A stretch of DNA of 37,904 nt from Bacilli bacterium (lineage in GTDB: Bacteria > Bacillota_I > Bacilli_A > RF39 > UBA660): positions 1 through 37,904 of the forward strand of contig JAGAWU010000021.1 of NCBI GenBank assembly GCA_017941235.1, written 5' to 3'. Below are positions 1 through 8,035 of the stretch, piece after piece. The translations under genes were made by a program, and so were the position numbers. The notes under the pieces are model-generated. The model saw only the letters and a list, made by a program, of their open reading frames with translations, was not told where the DNA came from and made no database searches. How positions within the stretch are numbered: position 1 is the first letter of the stretch; each line of letters opens with the position of its first letter.

Positions 1-238
1 AATTTGACTTAAATTAGCTTAAATTCTACCACAAATTTTAATTTTTTTCAATTTAAAGCATAGAAAAATTCCAATATTACGGGAATTTACATATTAAATA
101 TTTATTTTCATCATATCGTGACTTTAACTCTTAATTTAACGTTAAATAGTTTGTAGTGGTAAGCTTAAAGTCACGAAATCGAGTTTATGGAAGTTAGTTC
201 TTAATTTTTTAGAAAAAAGAAAAAATAGAAGTTTCCTT
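1..238. repeat. Structured intergenic element with nested inverted repeats
   Basis: No gene was seen here. The stretch holds a perfect 12-bp inverted repeat, TCGTGACTTTAA (116-127) against TTAAAGTCACGA (165-176). It encloses a perfect 14-bp palindrome ATTTAACGTTAAAT (134-147) and TAAGCTTA (160-167). TACCAC at 27-32 is also the complement of GTGGTA at 156-161. Such nesting suits a folded RNA, a small repeat element, or the end or attachment site of a mobile element. It lies beyond the terminator of the EIIB-like gene, so it is not part of that transcript. Its identity is not established. Confidence 0.45.
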
Positions 239-245
239 CTATTTT
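222..245 (-). terminator. Terminator of the EIIB-like gene
   Basis: AAAATAGAAG (222-231) pairs with CTTCTATTTT (236-245) across a 4-base loop. On the minus strand it is followed by a T-rich run. The hairpin overlaps the stop codon of the EIIB-like gene. Confidence 0.65.
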
Positions 246-544
246 AAATCTTCAATATACTTTCTTAATTGTTTAGAGTCATGATCTAAAATAATCTTTA
301 ACTGATTATCTATTTCTACTATTCCTTTAGCTCCTAATTTTTGAATTCCTTCTTTATTTGCTTTTGATATATCTTTTAAAGTTACTTTAAATCTTGAAAG
401 TTCTACTTCTGTTTTTATTATATTATCTTTTCCTCCAAGATACTCTACTAATTTATTTAAATCTATATTTGCATCTTTTTTATTTGCTTTTAATACTGCT
501 AATAAAATGATTAGAAGTACTACTATTATTATTACATATTCCAT
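239..544 (-). CDS. Membrane-anchored PTS EIIB-like protein lacking the active-site cysteine
   Basis: A 101-residue protein with one N-terminal membrane segment (about residues 3-20) followed by a domain resembling the glucose-family PTS EIIB fold. The match covers LVEYLGGKDNI, then a strand with SRFKV, then LGAKGIV. In active EIIB the motif reads C-x-T-R-L-R, and the cysteine carries phosphate to the sugar. Here the aligned position is Glu48 (E-L-S-R-F-K), so phosphotransfer looks impossible. The gene has its own sigma-A promoter and terminator and no EIIC or EIIA neighbour. It may be a regulatory or structural relic; sugar transport is unlikely. The fold assignment is fairly secure and the role is unknown. 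Confidence 0.75.
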   Translation of the reverse strand: MEYVIIIVVLLIILLAVLKANKKDANIDLNKLVEYLGGKDNIIKTEVELSRFKVTLKDISKANKEGIQKLGAKGIVEIDNQLKIILDHDSKQLRKYIEDLK

Positions 545-572
545 TATTTATTTCCTTTCTATTTCCAAATAT

Positions 573-601
573 ATTATATATTACTTTTACAAAGTTGTAA
601 A
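573..601 (-). promoter_or_regulatory. Sigma-A promoter with overlapping palindrome
   Basis: On the minus strand the -35 TTTACA (596-601) and -10 TATAAT (573-578) are separated by 17 bp. The -35 is one arm of the inverted repeat TTTACA-AAGT-TGTAAA (586-601), which could be a repressor site. It drives the EIIB-like gene. Confidence 0.6.
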
Positions 602-645
602 TATTTCATTTTTACGGAATATATTTTATTAGGTTCAATACCTAC

Positions 646-672
646 ACAAAAATATTTGGTATTCATAATCTA
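646..672 (+). promoter_or_regulatory. Sigma-K-like (mother-cell) promoter of the cotZ-like pair
   Basis: AC (646-647), a 16-bp spacer, then CATAATCTA (664-672) fit the known sigma-K pattern AC-N16/17-CATAnnnTA. It lies about 30 bp before the first CotZ-like start codon. No convincing sigma-A promoter is seen in the same interval. The short pattern is AT-rich, so chance matches are possible, but the function of the downstream genes supports it. Confidence 0.5.
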
Positions 673-701
673 TTATAGAAAGAAAGTAAGAGGTGGAAAA
701 T

Positions 702-1091
702 ATGGTAAATAATGATAGTTGCTGTTTTGCGAAGATACTTAAGACAATACAAATTCTTCAGAATAAAACTGATAATTCTATTTGCTGTGATGAAGGTTGT
801 GACAGACCTTTCTTAGGTCCTACTACTAGTCTTATTTGTTATAATACTAGACCTGTACAATTTTATACTAGGAACGGTGAACTTTTTGAAGTAACTTATA
901 CTAGTGGTGGTGAGACACTTACAACTAATACGTTTAGAGTTGAAAGAGTCAATGATTGTTGCTGTAAATGTAGACTATTGAGTGTAGATGATGCTGGTAA
1001 TATTACTTCAACTAATAATTTTATTACAATAAATTTAAAATGTATGTGTGTTCTTAAGTGTTTACCTGATATTGCACTAGAATTCATATAG
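702..1091 (+). CDS. CotZ/ExsY-family spore surface protein, copy 1
   Basis: This 129-residue cysteine-rich protein resembles Bacillus CotZ and ExsY, which build the spore crust or exosporium. Shared landmarks are C-D-R-P-F-L-G-P, N-T-R-P-V, F-R-V-E-x-V-N-D-C-C-C, a T-N-N-F-I-T-I-N-L stretch and a C-terminal C-x-C-x3-C-L-x-D. The ATG at 702 is chosen over an in-frame GTG at 693 because that GTG lies inside the ribosome site AGGTGG (691-696). The gene is followed 14 bp later by a paralogue and preceded by a sigma-K-like promoter. Assembly through disulfide cross-links is inferred from the family. The assignment suggests that the organism sporulates. Confidence 0.85.
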   Translation: MVNNDSCCFAKILKTIQILQNKTDNSICCDEGCDRPFLGPTTSLICYNTRPVQFYTRNGELFEVTYTSGGETLTTNTFRVERVNDCCCKCRLLSVDDAGNITSTNNFITINLKCMCVLKCLPDIALEFI

Positions 1092-1105
1092 AAAGGAGCT
1101 ATAAT

Positions 1106-1513
1106 ATGTGTGAAGATAACAACTTAAATACTAGTAATTGTTCATGTTTAACAGAACTATTTACTAATATAATTAAACTTCAAAGAAAAGATAGAATTCT
1201 TTGTGAAGAATCTGGTTGTGATAGACCTTTTTTAGGACCAGTTAATACATTACTTTGTTATAATACTAGACCTATTAGTTTATATAATTGTCAAACTGGA
1301 GATTTATGGAGTATAGATTATACTTTTAATGGTACTGCTGGTGATTCTACTGTATTTAGAGCTGAAAGTGTTGATGATTGTTGTTTAACTTGTAGAATAT
1401 TAATAGATAATGGTGAGAATAGTTATACTGTTACAAATGATTTTTTTACTATCAATTTAAATTGTGTAAGTGCTTGTGTCTGTCATCCAGATGTATACTT
1501 AGATATTTGTTAA
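1106..1513 (+). CDS. CotZ/ExsY-family spore surface protein, copy 2
   Basis: A 135-residue paralogue of the preceding gene with the same order of motifs: CDRPFLGP, C-Y-N-T-R-P, F-R-A-E-S-V-D-D-C-C, N-D-F-F-T-I-N-L and a terminal C-x3-C-x-C-x-P-D. A strong ribosome site (AAAGGAG) spans the end of copy 1, and the short gap indicates one transcript. Two adjacent CotZ/ExsY-type genes recall the cotY-cotZ and exsY-cotY pairs of Bacillus, where the paralogues co-assemble. The product is predicted to sit on the outer surface of the spore. The cysteine spacing differs slightly from copy 1, so the two may not be interchangeable. Confidence 0.85.
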   Translation: MCEDNNLNTSNCSCLTELFTNIIKLQRKDRILCEESGCDRPFLGPVNTLLCYNTRPISLYNCQTGDLWSIDYTFNGTAGDSTVFRAESVDDCCLTCRILIDNGENSYTVTNDFFTINLNCVSACVCHPDVYLDIC

Positions 1514-1541
1514 AAAAAAACTTCAAATTGAAGCTTTTTTT
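1512..1541. terminator. Bidirectional terminator between convergent genes
   Basis: The palindrome CTTCAAATTGAAG (1521-1533) is flanked by A-run and T-run tracts. It can terminate the plus-strand CotZ pair and the minus-strand sip operon. Confidence 0.7.
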
Positions 1542-1551
1542 ATGGTATTAA

Positions 1552-2301
1552 TTATAGTAATTCTATATCATTATCTTTTTTTGTTTCTTCTTTGATAACT
1601 ACTTTTTCTTTTTTATCTTCTTTTTCAGGTGCTTTTTGACTTTTTTCTTCTTGCTTATCTATTTTTTCTTTTATTTCTTCTAGTGTTTTTACATTTTCAT
1701 CTTTGTTTTCTACTGATTCATTATTTACATTATCTTTATTTTTCTTATATGGAGAAACTTTGAATGATTTCATATTATTTAGTTTAATTATTGTTGTTCT
1801 TTCAATATCTTCAAGTAAACTTGCATCTATATCGTTATGTTTTTCATACTCATTAATTATTAATTCAAGTGGTGATGTTACATTTTCATTTTGCTTTAAT
1901 ATATATATACATGCTTCACTATTATCAAGTAGTACAAATGAGCAAGAATCTTCACCTTCTATCATGTAATAAATAGGTTTTCTTATTTCTATTTGTGCAT
2001 CTACTAAATCATCCATATTAGTTACTTTTATAATATTTTTTCCTTTTAAATCAGGAAAATTATGACTTTCAACAAGAATAGCATCGTAATTATTTAATAC
2101 TTTTTTTAATGTACTATTATATATTGCTTCTTCATTTCTTGTATTAAATATATATGTTATTAATGTTATAACTAGTATTAATCCTACTGCTGCTGCTATT
2201 AATGCATATGTTTGTAATTCATTTTTATATAAGTATAATCCTATAATTATTGAAGCTATTAAAGCTACTGTTAAAATTACTATTTTTATTGTCCTTTTCA
2301 T
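1552..2301 (-). CDS. Two-TM membrane protein with soluble domain, possibly DUF5305-related
   Basis: Two membrane segments lie in the first 55 residues. A soluble domain of roughly 90 residues follows (YDAILVES, MDDLVDAQIEIRKPIYY, CIYILK), then a long Lys/Glu-rich low-complexity tail. The middle domain recalls DUF5305, which I associate with signal-peptidase/TasA loci, but this is from memory and tentative. The start at 2301 is chosen because GGAGAGAG (2307-2314) precedes it properly; an upstream in-frame ATG at 2316 overlaps that ribosome site. It is 1 bp from the signal peptidase stop, so it is co-translated with it and may assist secretion or assembly of the TasA-like protein. Confidence 0.55.
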   Translation of the reverse strand: MKRTIKIVILTVALIASIIIGLYLYKNELQTYALIAAAVGLILVITLITYIFNTRNEEAIYNSTLKKVLNNYDAILVESHNFPDLKGKNIIKVTNMDDLVDAQIEIRKPIYYMIEGEDSCSFVLLDNSEACIYILKQNENVTSPLELIINEYEKHNDIDASLLEDIERTTIIKLNNMKSFKVSPYKKNKDNVNNESVENKDENVKTLEEIKEKIDKQEEKSQKAPEKEDKKEKVVIKEETKKDNDIELL

Positions 2302-2302
2302 T

Positions 2303-3475
2303 CTATCTCTCTCCATTCAAAAATTCAGTTAAGTAAATAGTTGGTTTTGCTATATATGGTATTTTAAATTCTACAACTCCATAAATATTCTTTGATGTTA
2401 AGTTTATGTTATCAATAGAATTATTAGCATCACCTTTAGTTCTATAGTATGTTACACCATCTATTTTTTCTATTTTAACTAGTCTATGAACTATTGTTTT
2501 ATCTCTCATTTTAAATGCTATTATTTGTCCTTTTTTCAAATTCACTGTTCCATTCTTTTTATCTTTAGATGGGATTTTATGAATTATTACTGCATCACCT
2601 TTTAATATTTTAGGTGTCATTGATTCTGATCCTATACCTATCATATAGTAAGGGAAGAATCCTGAAATCAGACATATAAGTACTACCATAAATGCAATAA
2701 ATGGTATATCAATCAACTTAAATGTTTCTGTTCCATAAGTTCTTTCTACTCCATTGTTATATTCATTTAGTGTTCTTGATGCATATAAGTAGATTAGAAA
2801 TGGTAATCCAATACCAAGCATTGAATTAAGATAATCACCTAAATCGGGGATAATAGGCATTACAAATATGTATATATCCATTACTAATCTATATATTAAT
2901 CCAGGTATATATCCAATATGGTAAACTAAATAGCTTATAACTATGTTTTTAGATATTATTGGTAAAGCAGTTGCTGTTATCATTCTAAATAATCCTGCAT
3001 AATCTGTTAAAGGTACACGTTGAAGTGTAGTTACTAGTTCAAATATAGTAATTATTATTGTTGCAAATACTACTACACTTTTTTTATCTTTGTTTGCCCT
3101 AATTACTGTATATCTAAATAACTCACATGCTATTATTATAATTATTTGGCACAATGTATTGCTAATTATTGCTTGAATTGTTCTGGAATATGAATTGGAT
3201 AAGAATCCAACAAATAATCCTACTCCATATGATAATACAAAGAATAGTATTATCATTACTATAGTTACATTTGTTATATATTGTTTTATTTTTGTATTCT
3301 TATTTTTTTGAAATCCAAGAAATTTTATAGCTAGAAAGGTTAACAATATAATAAATGTAGCTGATATTGCTTCTGAAAACTCTAATATATTTTTATAGAT
3401 AAATATTCTATAAAAAATTGAATATACTAGAAGAAGCAATAATAATATTACATTTTTTGCATCTCTTTTACTCAT
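2303..3475 (-). CDS. SipW-type signal peptidase I with polytopic N-terminal extension
   Basis: The last 120 or so residues form a signal peptidase I domain. It has G-S-E-S-M-T-P with the nucleophile Ser285, I-V-H-R-L with His330 where bacterial enzymes have Lys, and the T-K-G-D-A-N box. Ser/His catalysis is typical of the ER/archaeal class that includes Bacillus SipW, which processes TasA and camelysin. The first 270 or so residues hold about seven hydrophobic segments; ordinary SipW is only about 190 residues. Upstream lies a TasA-like gene, the likely substrate, separated by a strong hairpin. The function of the N-terminal half is unknown; it could be a substrate channel or a sensor. Confidence 0.85.
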   Translation of the reverse strand: MSKRDAKNVILLLLLLVYSIFYRIFIYKNILEFSEAISATFIILLTFLAIKFLGFQKNKNTKIKQYITNVTIVMIILFFVLSYGVGLFVGFLSNSYSRTIQAIISNTLCQIIIIIACELFRYTVIRANKDKKSVVVFATIIITIFELVTTLQRVPLTDYAGLFRMITATALPIISKNIVISYLVYHIGYIPGLIYRLVMDIYIFVMPIIPDLGDYLNSMLGIGLPFLIYLYASRTLNEYNNGVERTYGTETFKLIDIPFIAFMVVLICLISGFFPYYMIGIGSESMTPKILKGDAVIIHKIPSKDKKNGTVNLKKGQIIAFKMRDKTIVHRLVKIEKIDGVTYYRTKGDANNSIDNINLTSKNIYGVVEFKIPYIAKPTIYLTEFLNGER

Positions 3476-3523
3476 ATTTTACTCCATTTTATTCTTTTAT
3501 ATTTACTTATCTCTTATATATAT

Positions 3524-3540
3524 TAATACAATTTGTATTA
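3524..3540. promoter_or_regulatory. Palindrome upstream of the signal peptidase gene
   Basis: TAATACAA (3524-3531) and TTGTATTA (3533-3540) are perfect arms around one base. The site lies about 50 bp upstream of the peptidase start, in the interval between the tasA-like terminator and the gene. It could be an operator. I see no clear promoter boxes around it. Confidence 0.35.
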
Positions 3541-3551
3541 GTATATATAAC

Positions 3552-3590
3552 AAATAAGTGATTACCCTATATGAGAGTAATCATTTATTT
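3552..3590 (-). terminator. Strong hairpin after the tasA-like gene
   Basis: AAATAAGTGATTAC pairs with GTAATCATTTATTT with one wobble and a short loop. It directly follows the tasA-like stop. It may partly terminate transcription, giving much tasA-like mRNA and little peptidase mRNA. Confidence 0.6.
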
Positions 3591-3595
3591 GATTA

Positions 3596-4279
3596 TTAAT
3601 TACTTGCTTTATCTTGTATAAAGTTCATTGAGAAAGTTAAGTCTAATTTAATATCTTTTTTAGGTAAGTCATCATTTGTATTAACTTTATCTTTATCATA
3701 ATAAACTCTAACTTTAACAGGTCTAGCAACTCTAGTAGCTGGTGATACTGGTGCTGCTAATTTATCATCTACAGCTGGTAATCTTTTTGGAGTTGTATCA
3801 TCCCAAACAACTTCATAAGTGAAATAATTACTCCATCCAGTTTTTCCATTTCCTGAATTTTCAGGAATTTCATCTCCTTCAGTATCATCATTTAATTCAT
3901 GTGCTACTATGTCTAATTGTACAGCATTTTCTCCACCAATAATTGCATCTAGTGTTCCGTCATTTACAACGTTTGCTGTGAATTCATAGAAATCTCCAGG
4001 TTCTGCTAAATTTACAGAAAATTCAATTTCAGTATTATTTGTTCCTGCTTTGATTTGTGCTGGTGTTGTTACGTTTGCTCCAGTAACACTTCCTTCTGTT
4101 ACCTCAATATCATTTGCTTCTGTTCCAAAGTGAACACTCCATTTAGCACTTTTAATTGTTGAAGTACCATTGATTTTTAGTGTTGCTGATAATGCTGCAT
4201 ATCCAACACTGATTCCTAAAATTAATACTAAAATTAGGTAAACTGTTTTTTTAGAGTTTTTCTTATTATTTTTACTCAT
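3596..4279 (-). CDS. TasA/camelysin-like SipW-dependent exported protein
   Basis: A 227-residue protein with a Lys-rich N terminus and a hydrophobic segment (about residues 13-33) ending in ISVGYAALSATLKINGTST. This is the SipW-type signal peptide style of TasA/CalY proteins. The rest is a beta-rich extracellular domain with no LPxTG anchor. In Bacillus such proteins polymerise into biofilm fibres or act as surface metalloproteases; no metalloprotease HExxH motif is visible here. The gene has its own sigma-A promoter. The likely processing peptidase is encoded directly downstream. A fibre or surface-matrix role is inferred from the family. Confidence 0.8.
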   Translation of the reverse strand: MSKNNKKNSKKTVYLILVLILGISVGYAALSATLKINGTSTIKSAKWSVHFGTEANDIEVTEGSVTGANVTTPAQIKAGTNNTEIEFSVNLAEPGDFYEFTANVVNDGTLDAIIGGENAVQLDIVAHELNDDTEGDEIPENSGNGKTGWSNYFTYEVVWDDTTPKRLPAVDDKLAAPVSPATRVARPVKVRVYYDKDKVNTNDDLPKKDIKLDLTFSMNFIQDKASN

Positions 4280-4344
4280 ACTTATTCTCCTTTTTCTTTT
4301 TTATTACAAATATAATAGGATACCCCTATCTTATTTATAATTTA

Positions 4345-4373
4345 ACTATAATATATATAATCTTTTTTTTCAA
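4345..4373 (-). promoter_or_regulatory. Sigma-A promoter of the tasA-like gene
   Basis: On the minus strand, -35 TTGAAA (4368-4373) and -10 TATAGT (4345-4350) are 17 bp apart. A leader of about 60 nt follows. The rest of 4280-4460 is AT-rich with no gene seen. Confidence 0.65.
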
Positions 4374-4460
4374 TGTTTTTTTATTTTATTTTAAAAAATG
4401 TTGTAAACTTAACACTCCTATTATTTTATTATTTACATTTATATTATTTTCATACAAAAA

Positions 4461-4487
4461 AAGTATAAATCATTTTGACTTATACTT
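4461..4487 (-). terminator. Terminator of ruvA-ruvB-queA
   Basis: AAGTATAA (4461-4468) pairs with TTATACTT (4480-4487). On the minus strand it is followed by seven Ts. It overlaps the queA stop codon. Confidence 0.65.
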
Positions 4488-5514
4488 ATTTTATGAACAT
4501 ACTATCTCCAAATGAGAAAAATCTATATTTTTCTTCTACTGCAATTTTATATGCATTTAATATATTTTCTCTTCCAGCAAGTGCCGAAACTAACATTACT
4601 AATGTTGATTTAGGTAAATGGAAATTTGTGATTAAGCAATCAATCCCTTTAAATTCATATCCTGGATAAATAAATATTTTAGTAAACCCACTTTTTGCTG
4701 CAAACTTTCCATTATTATCTTTTGCTATTGTTTCTAGTGTTCTTGTTGATGTTGTTCCGACTGCTATAATTCGTTTTCCATTTTCTTTAGTTTTATTTAA
4801 AATATTTGCTGTTTCTTGTGACATCGTGTAAAACTCTGAATGCATTTCATGATTTTCTATTTTTTCTACATTTACTGGTCTAAATGTACCAAGTCCAACG
4901 TGAAGTGTTACATAGCAAATGTTTATATTTTTATTTTTAATTTTTTCTAATAATTCTTTTGTAAAGTGTAGTCCTGCTGTTGGAGCTGCTGCACTTCCTG
5001 TTTCTTTTGCATATACAGTTTGATATCTAGATTGGTCGTCTAGCTTTTCATGTATATATGGTGGTAGTGGCATTGTTCCAAGTTCATCTAATATTTCATA
5101 GAATATTCCATCATATATCATTTCAAAATGTCTAATTCCTTCATCAAATTCTTCAAGACATCTCATTTTTAGTTTTCCATCACCAAAAGTTACTATAGTT
5201 CCTTTTTTTACTCTTCTTGCCGGTTTTGTTAAGCATTCCCAAATATCATTTTCAATATTTTTTAAAAGTAATACTTCTATTACTGCTCCCGTTTCTTCTT
5301 TTGTTCCAATTAATCTTGCAGGTAGTACTTTAGTATCGTTAAGTACTAAAGTATCTCCTTCTTCTAAATAATCAATAATATCTGTAAAATGTTTATGCTC
5401 AATTTCTCCTGTTTTTCTATCAAGTACTAGAAGTCTTGATGAATCTCTTTTTTTTAAGGGAGTTTGTGCTATTAACTCTTCTGGTAAGTAATAATCAAAA
5501 TCATCTGTTTTCAT
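4486..5514 (-). CDS. queA: tRNA preQ1(34) S-adenosylmethionine ribosyltransferase-isomerase QueA
   Basis: QueA transfers and rearranges the ribose of S-adenosylmethionine onto preQ1 at tRNA position 34 to make epoxyqueuosine, in the cytoplasm. The 342-residue product matches the family along its whole length, from the N-terminal [14 protein letters not shown] through [34 protein letters not shown] and the C-terminal [14 protein letters not shown]. The length is normal. The start overlaps the end of ruvB by 14 bp, so the two are translationally coupled. ruvAB-queA is a common gene order in Firmicutes. No other queuosine genes are in the window. Confidence 0.97.
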   Translation of the reverse strand: MKTDDFDYYLPEELIAQTPLKKRDSSRLLVLDRKTGEIEHKHFTDIIDYLEEGDTLVLNDTKVLPARLIGTKEETGAVIEVLLLKNIENDIWECLTKPARRVKKGTIVTFGDGKLKMRCLEEFDEGIRHFEMIYDGIFYEILDELGTMPLPPYIHEKLDDQSRYQTVYAKETGSAAAPTAGLHFTKELLEKIKNKNINICYVTLHVGLGTFRPVNVEKIENHEMHSEFYTMSQETANILNKTKENGKRIIAVGTTSTRTLETIAKDNNGKFAAKSGFTKIFIYPGYEFKGIDCLITNFHLPKSTLVMLVSALAGRENILNAYKIAVEEKYRFFSFGDSMFIK

Positions 5515-6523
5515 TTCTCTTCACATCTTTCATATAGTCTATATGTAGAACTTCATATGCGAGTGGTGTTGCCATTCTTCCACGTGGAGTTCTTTTTAAA
5601 AGTCCTGTTTGTAGTAAATAAGGTTCATACACATCTTCAATTGTGGTTACCTCTTCTCCTATTGCACTTGCTACTGCCTCTATACCTACAGGTCCTCCAT
5701 TAAATTTATTTATTATTGCAAGTAGTAATTCATGGTCTGTTTCATCTAAACCTTTTTCGTCTACTTTTAATCTTTTTAATGCTTTATTTATAACTTCTTC
5801 ATCTATGCATTCTTTTCCTTCTACTATCGCAAAGTCTCTAACTCTTTTAAATAGTCTGTTTGCTATTCTTGGTGTTCCTCTACTCCTTGATGCAAGGGAA
5901 ACTGCTGCTTTATCCTCTATGTCTATACCAAGTACTCTTGAAGTCCTTTTTACTATTTCTGTTAATTCTTCAATTGTATAGTATTGAAGTTTTGAAATAA
6001 TACCAAATCTATCTCTTAAAGGGGCTGACAAGTCTCCTGCTCTAGTTGTTGCACCAACTAATGTAAATGGTGGAAGATCTATTTTTATATTTCTAGTATT
6101 ACCTTCGGAACCTACTATTATATCAAGTGTAAAATCTTCCATTGCTGGATATAGTATTTCTTCAATATATCGTGGCATTCTATGTATTTCATCTATGAAT
6201 AATACATCACCTTTTTCTAAGGTTGAAAGTACTGCAGCTAAATCACCAGACTTTTCTATACTTGGTCCACTTGCTGTTTTTAAATTAGTTCCAAGTTCAT
6301 TAGCTATTATATAAGCAAGTGTTGTTTTACCAAGTCCTGGAGGTCCATATAAAAGAACATGGTCAAGTGCTTCATTTCTCATTTTAGCTGCTTCTACAAA
6401 TACTTTTATATTTTCTTTTACATCTTTTTGGCCAATATATTCTTCTATAGATTCTGGTCTTATACTATTATCTATTATTCCATCATCAAATAATTCTCTA
6501 GTTGTAATTATTCTTTCATCCAT
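5501..6523 (-). CDS. ruvB: Holliday junction branch migration ATPase RuvB
   Basis: RuvB is the hexameric AAA+ motor that, with RuvA, drives branch migration of Holliday junctions. The 340-residue protein has [11 protein letters not shown] near the N terminus, Walker A G-P-P-G-L-G-K-T (60-67), Walker B FIDEIHR, the sensor/arginine-finger region ending APLRDRFG, and a winged-helix end with TPRGRMAT. The ATG follows GGAGG by 6 bases. It lies 10 bp after ruvA and overlaps queA. Confidence 0.98.
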   Translation of the reverse strand: MDERIITTRELFDDGIIDNSIRPESIEEYIGQKDVKENIKVFVEAAKMRNEALDHVLLYGPPGLGKTTLAYIIANELGTNLKTASGPSIEKSGDLAAVLSTLEKGDVLFIDEIHRMPRYIEEILYPAMEDFTLDIIVGSEGNTRNIKIDLPPFTLVGATTRAGDLSAPLRDRFGIISKLQYYTIEELTEIVKRTSRVLGIDIEDKAAVSLASRSRGTPRIANRLFKRVRDFAIVEGKECIDEEVINKALKRLKVDEKGLDETDHELLLAIINKFNGGPVGIEAVASAIGEEVTTIEDVYEPYLLQTGLLKRTPRGRMATPLAYEVLHIDYMKDVKRNENR

Positions 6524-6533
6524 GGTATACCTC

Positions 6534-7100
6534 CTACTTTAGTAAAAGTTTTAATGCTTCTTTTATTTTATCCTCTATTGATAGACTACTATCAATTTTA
6601 TTTTCTATACCTTTTATTTCTTTATCCTTATATCCTAGTGCAATTAAAGCATCGTGTAATTCTGTACTTGTATAACTTATTTCATTATTATCAAATAATG
6701 TATGAACACTACCTATTTTTCCTTTTAAATCAAGTATCATTTGTCTTGCTAATTTTTCTCCTATTTTAGGAAATTTCTTTAAGTATGCAATGTTTTCACT
6801 TTCTATTGCTTCTATTATTCCATTTATTGATCCAGTTGCAAGTATAGGAAGTGCCATTTTACATCCTAATCCTTTTACATTTATAAGTTTTAAAAATAAC
6901 GCTTTTTCATCTTTTGTTTTAAAACCAAATAGATTTTGTTCATCTTCTTTTACTTGATGATACAAATAAACAATACAATCTTTGTTATATTCAAAACTAT
7001 AAGGATTTGCTACATTTATAAAATAACCTATTCCTCCCACTTCAAGTACTATTCCTAATGGCGTTATATCAGTTATTTTACCTTTCATATAATCGTACAT
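6534..7100 (-). CDS. ruvA: Holliday junction DNA helicase subunit RuvA
   Basis: RuvA binds four-way junctions and loads RuvB. The 188-residue product begins [14 protein letters not shown], as RuvA proteins usually do. It has the OB-fold domain, helix-hairpin-helix segments ([15 protein letters not shown] and [12 protein letters not shown]) and a short C-terminal domain for RuvB contact. It is first in the ruvA-ruvB-queA operon and has a sigma-A promoter. I recognise no LexA box in the upstream region, so SOS control is not evident. Confidence 0.97.
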   Translation of the reverse strand: MYDYMKGKITDITPLGIVLEVGGIGYFINVANPYSFEYNKDCIVYLYHQVKEDEQNLFGFKTKDEKALFLKLINVKGLGCKMALPILATGSINGIIEAIESENIAYLKKFPKIGEKLARQMILDLKGKIGSVHTLFDNNEISYTSTELHDALIALGYKDKEIKGIENKIDSSLSIEDKIKEALKLLLK

Positions 7101-7119
7101 ATAAAATCACTCCCTTATA

Positions 7120-7148
7120 ATTATAACAATATTTAGTTATTTTGCAAA
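7120..7148 (-). promoter_or_regulatory. Sigma-A promoter of ruvA flanked by a repeated palindrome
   Basis: On the minus strand, -35 TTTGCA (7143-7148) and -10 TATAAT (7120-7125) are 17 bp apart. The 12-bp palindrome TTATAATTATAA occurs over the -10 (7115-7126) and again upstream of the -35 (7153-7164). Confidence 0.55.
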
Positions 7149-7198
7149 ACCATTATAATTATAATATTCATACGTTTGTTTGTCAATAAACTTTAAAA

Positions 7199-7224
7199 AA
7201 AGAAAATTAGTATTAATCTTCTTT
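7199..7224 (-). terminator. Terminator of yebC
   Basis: AAAGAAAATTA (7199-7209) and TAATCTTCTTT (7214-7224) form an 11-bp stem with one wobble pair on the minus-strand RNA. A U-rich tract follows. It overlaps the yebC stop. Confidence 0.65.
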
Positions 7225-7938
7225 TAAATTATAATAAACATCTTGAACATCATCAAGTTCTTCTAATGCTTCTATTAGAGCATGTACTTTTTCTATAGCT
7301 TCTTCATCATTAAGTTCTACTGTATTATTTGGTGTAAATGTTACTTCACTAGTTAAGAATTCTTTTACTCCTGCGTTTTCTAACGCTTCTTTTACACTTA
7401 CAAAGTTTTCTGGTGAAGTTGTTATAACATAAGCTTCTTCTTCAGTCTCAAAATCATCTGCTCCTGCATCAAGTGAAGTCATCATCATTTCTTCTTCATC
7501 GTATTCACTAGGTATAGAAATAATTCCTTTTCTTTCAAACATATAGCTTACACTACCTGCTGTTCCTAAGTTTCCACCACGTTTTGTAAATTTACTACGA
7601 ACATCTCCTGCAGTTCTATTTCTATTATCTGTTAAACAATCAACTATTACAGCAACACCATTTGGACCATATCCTTCATATCTTATTGATTCATAATTTT
7701 CTCCTTCTGCTGCTCCTTTTGCTTTTTGGATTGCTTTTTCAATATTATCTTTTGGCATATTAGCACTTCTTGCTTTTTCTATTACCATTCTTAATGAAGC
7801 ATTACTTGAAGGATCTGGAGTTCCTTGTTTTGCTGCTACATATATTTCTTTAGCTAATTTTTGGAATACTTTTCCACGTGCTGCGTCTAATTCACCTTTC
7901 TTACGGTGTATAGTTGCCCATTTTGAATGTCCACTCAT
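7213..7938 (-). CDS. yebC: YebC/PmpR (TACO1) family protein
   Basis: This 241-residue product starts MSGHSKWATIHRKKGELDAARGK and keeps the family signatures RYEGYGPNGVA, DNRNRTAGDVRSKFTKRGG and the acidic C-terminal half. YebC-family proteins are cytoplasmic; some act as transcriptional regulators, and others help ribosomes translate polyproline or other hard stretches. The length is normal for the family. It appears to be a single-gene unit, divergent from the DUF192-like gene and ended by its own hairpin. Confidence 0.95.
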   Translation of the reverse strand: MSGHSKWATIHRKKGELDAARGKVFQKLAKEIYVAAKQGTPDPSSNASLRMVIEKARSANMPKDNIEKAIQKAKGAAEGENYESIRYEGYGPNGVAVIVDCLTDNRNRTAGDVRSKFTKRGGNLGTAGSVSYMFERKGIISIPSEYDEEEMMMTSLDAGADDFETEEEAYVITTSPENFVSVKEALENAGVKEFLTSEVTFTPNNTVELNDEEAIEKVHALIEALEELDDVQDVYYNLKED

Positions 7939-8035
7939 AAATAATCCTCCTCTTTTTCTCTATTATTTTAACACGAATAGTCTATATAAGCTAGTTATTT
8001 TTTTAAATTTATGATACTATTTTATTGGTGATTGT

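Noticed and set aside
116..176. A chromosomal dif site
   Set aside because: The repeat arms and spacing do not look like the 28-bp XerC/XerD site of Firmicutes.
239..544. An active PTS phosphotransfer component
   Set aside because: The phosphocysteine position is Glu and no EIIA or EIIC genes are nearby, so sugar phosphotransfer is not supported.
896..1087. Antisense reading frame within the first CotZ-like gene
   Set aside because: It is a shadow of a well-supported gene, with no ribosome site or recognisable product. The many other opposite-strand frames inside genes were left out for the same reason.
3596..4279. An LPxTG-anchored adhesin
   Set aside because: There is no LPxTG-type motif or C-terminal hydrophobic tail; the signal region is of the SipW/TasA kind.
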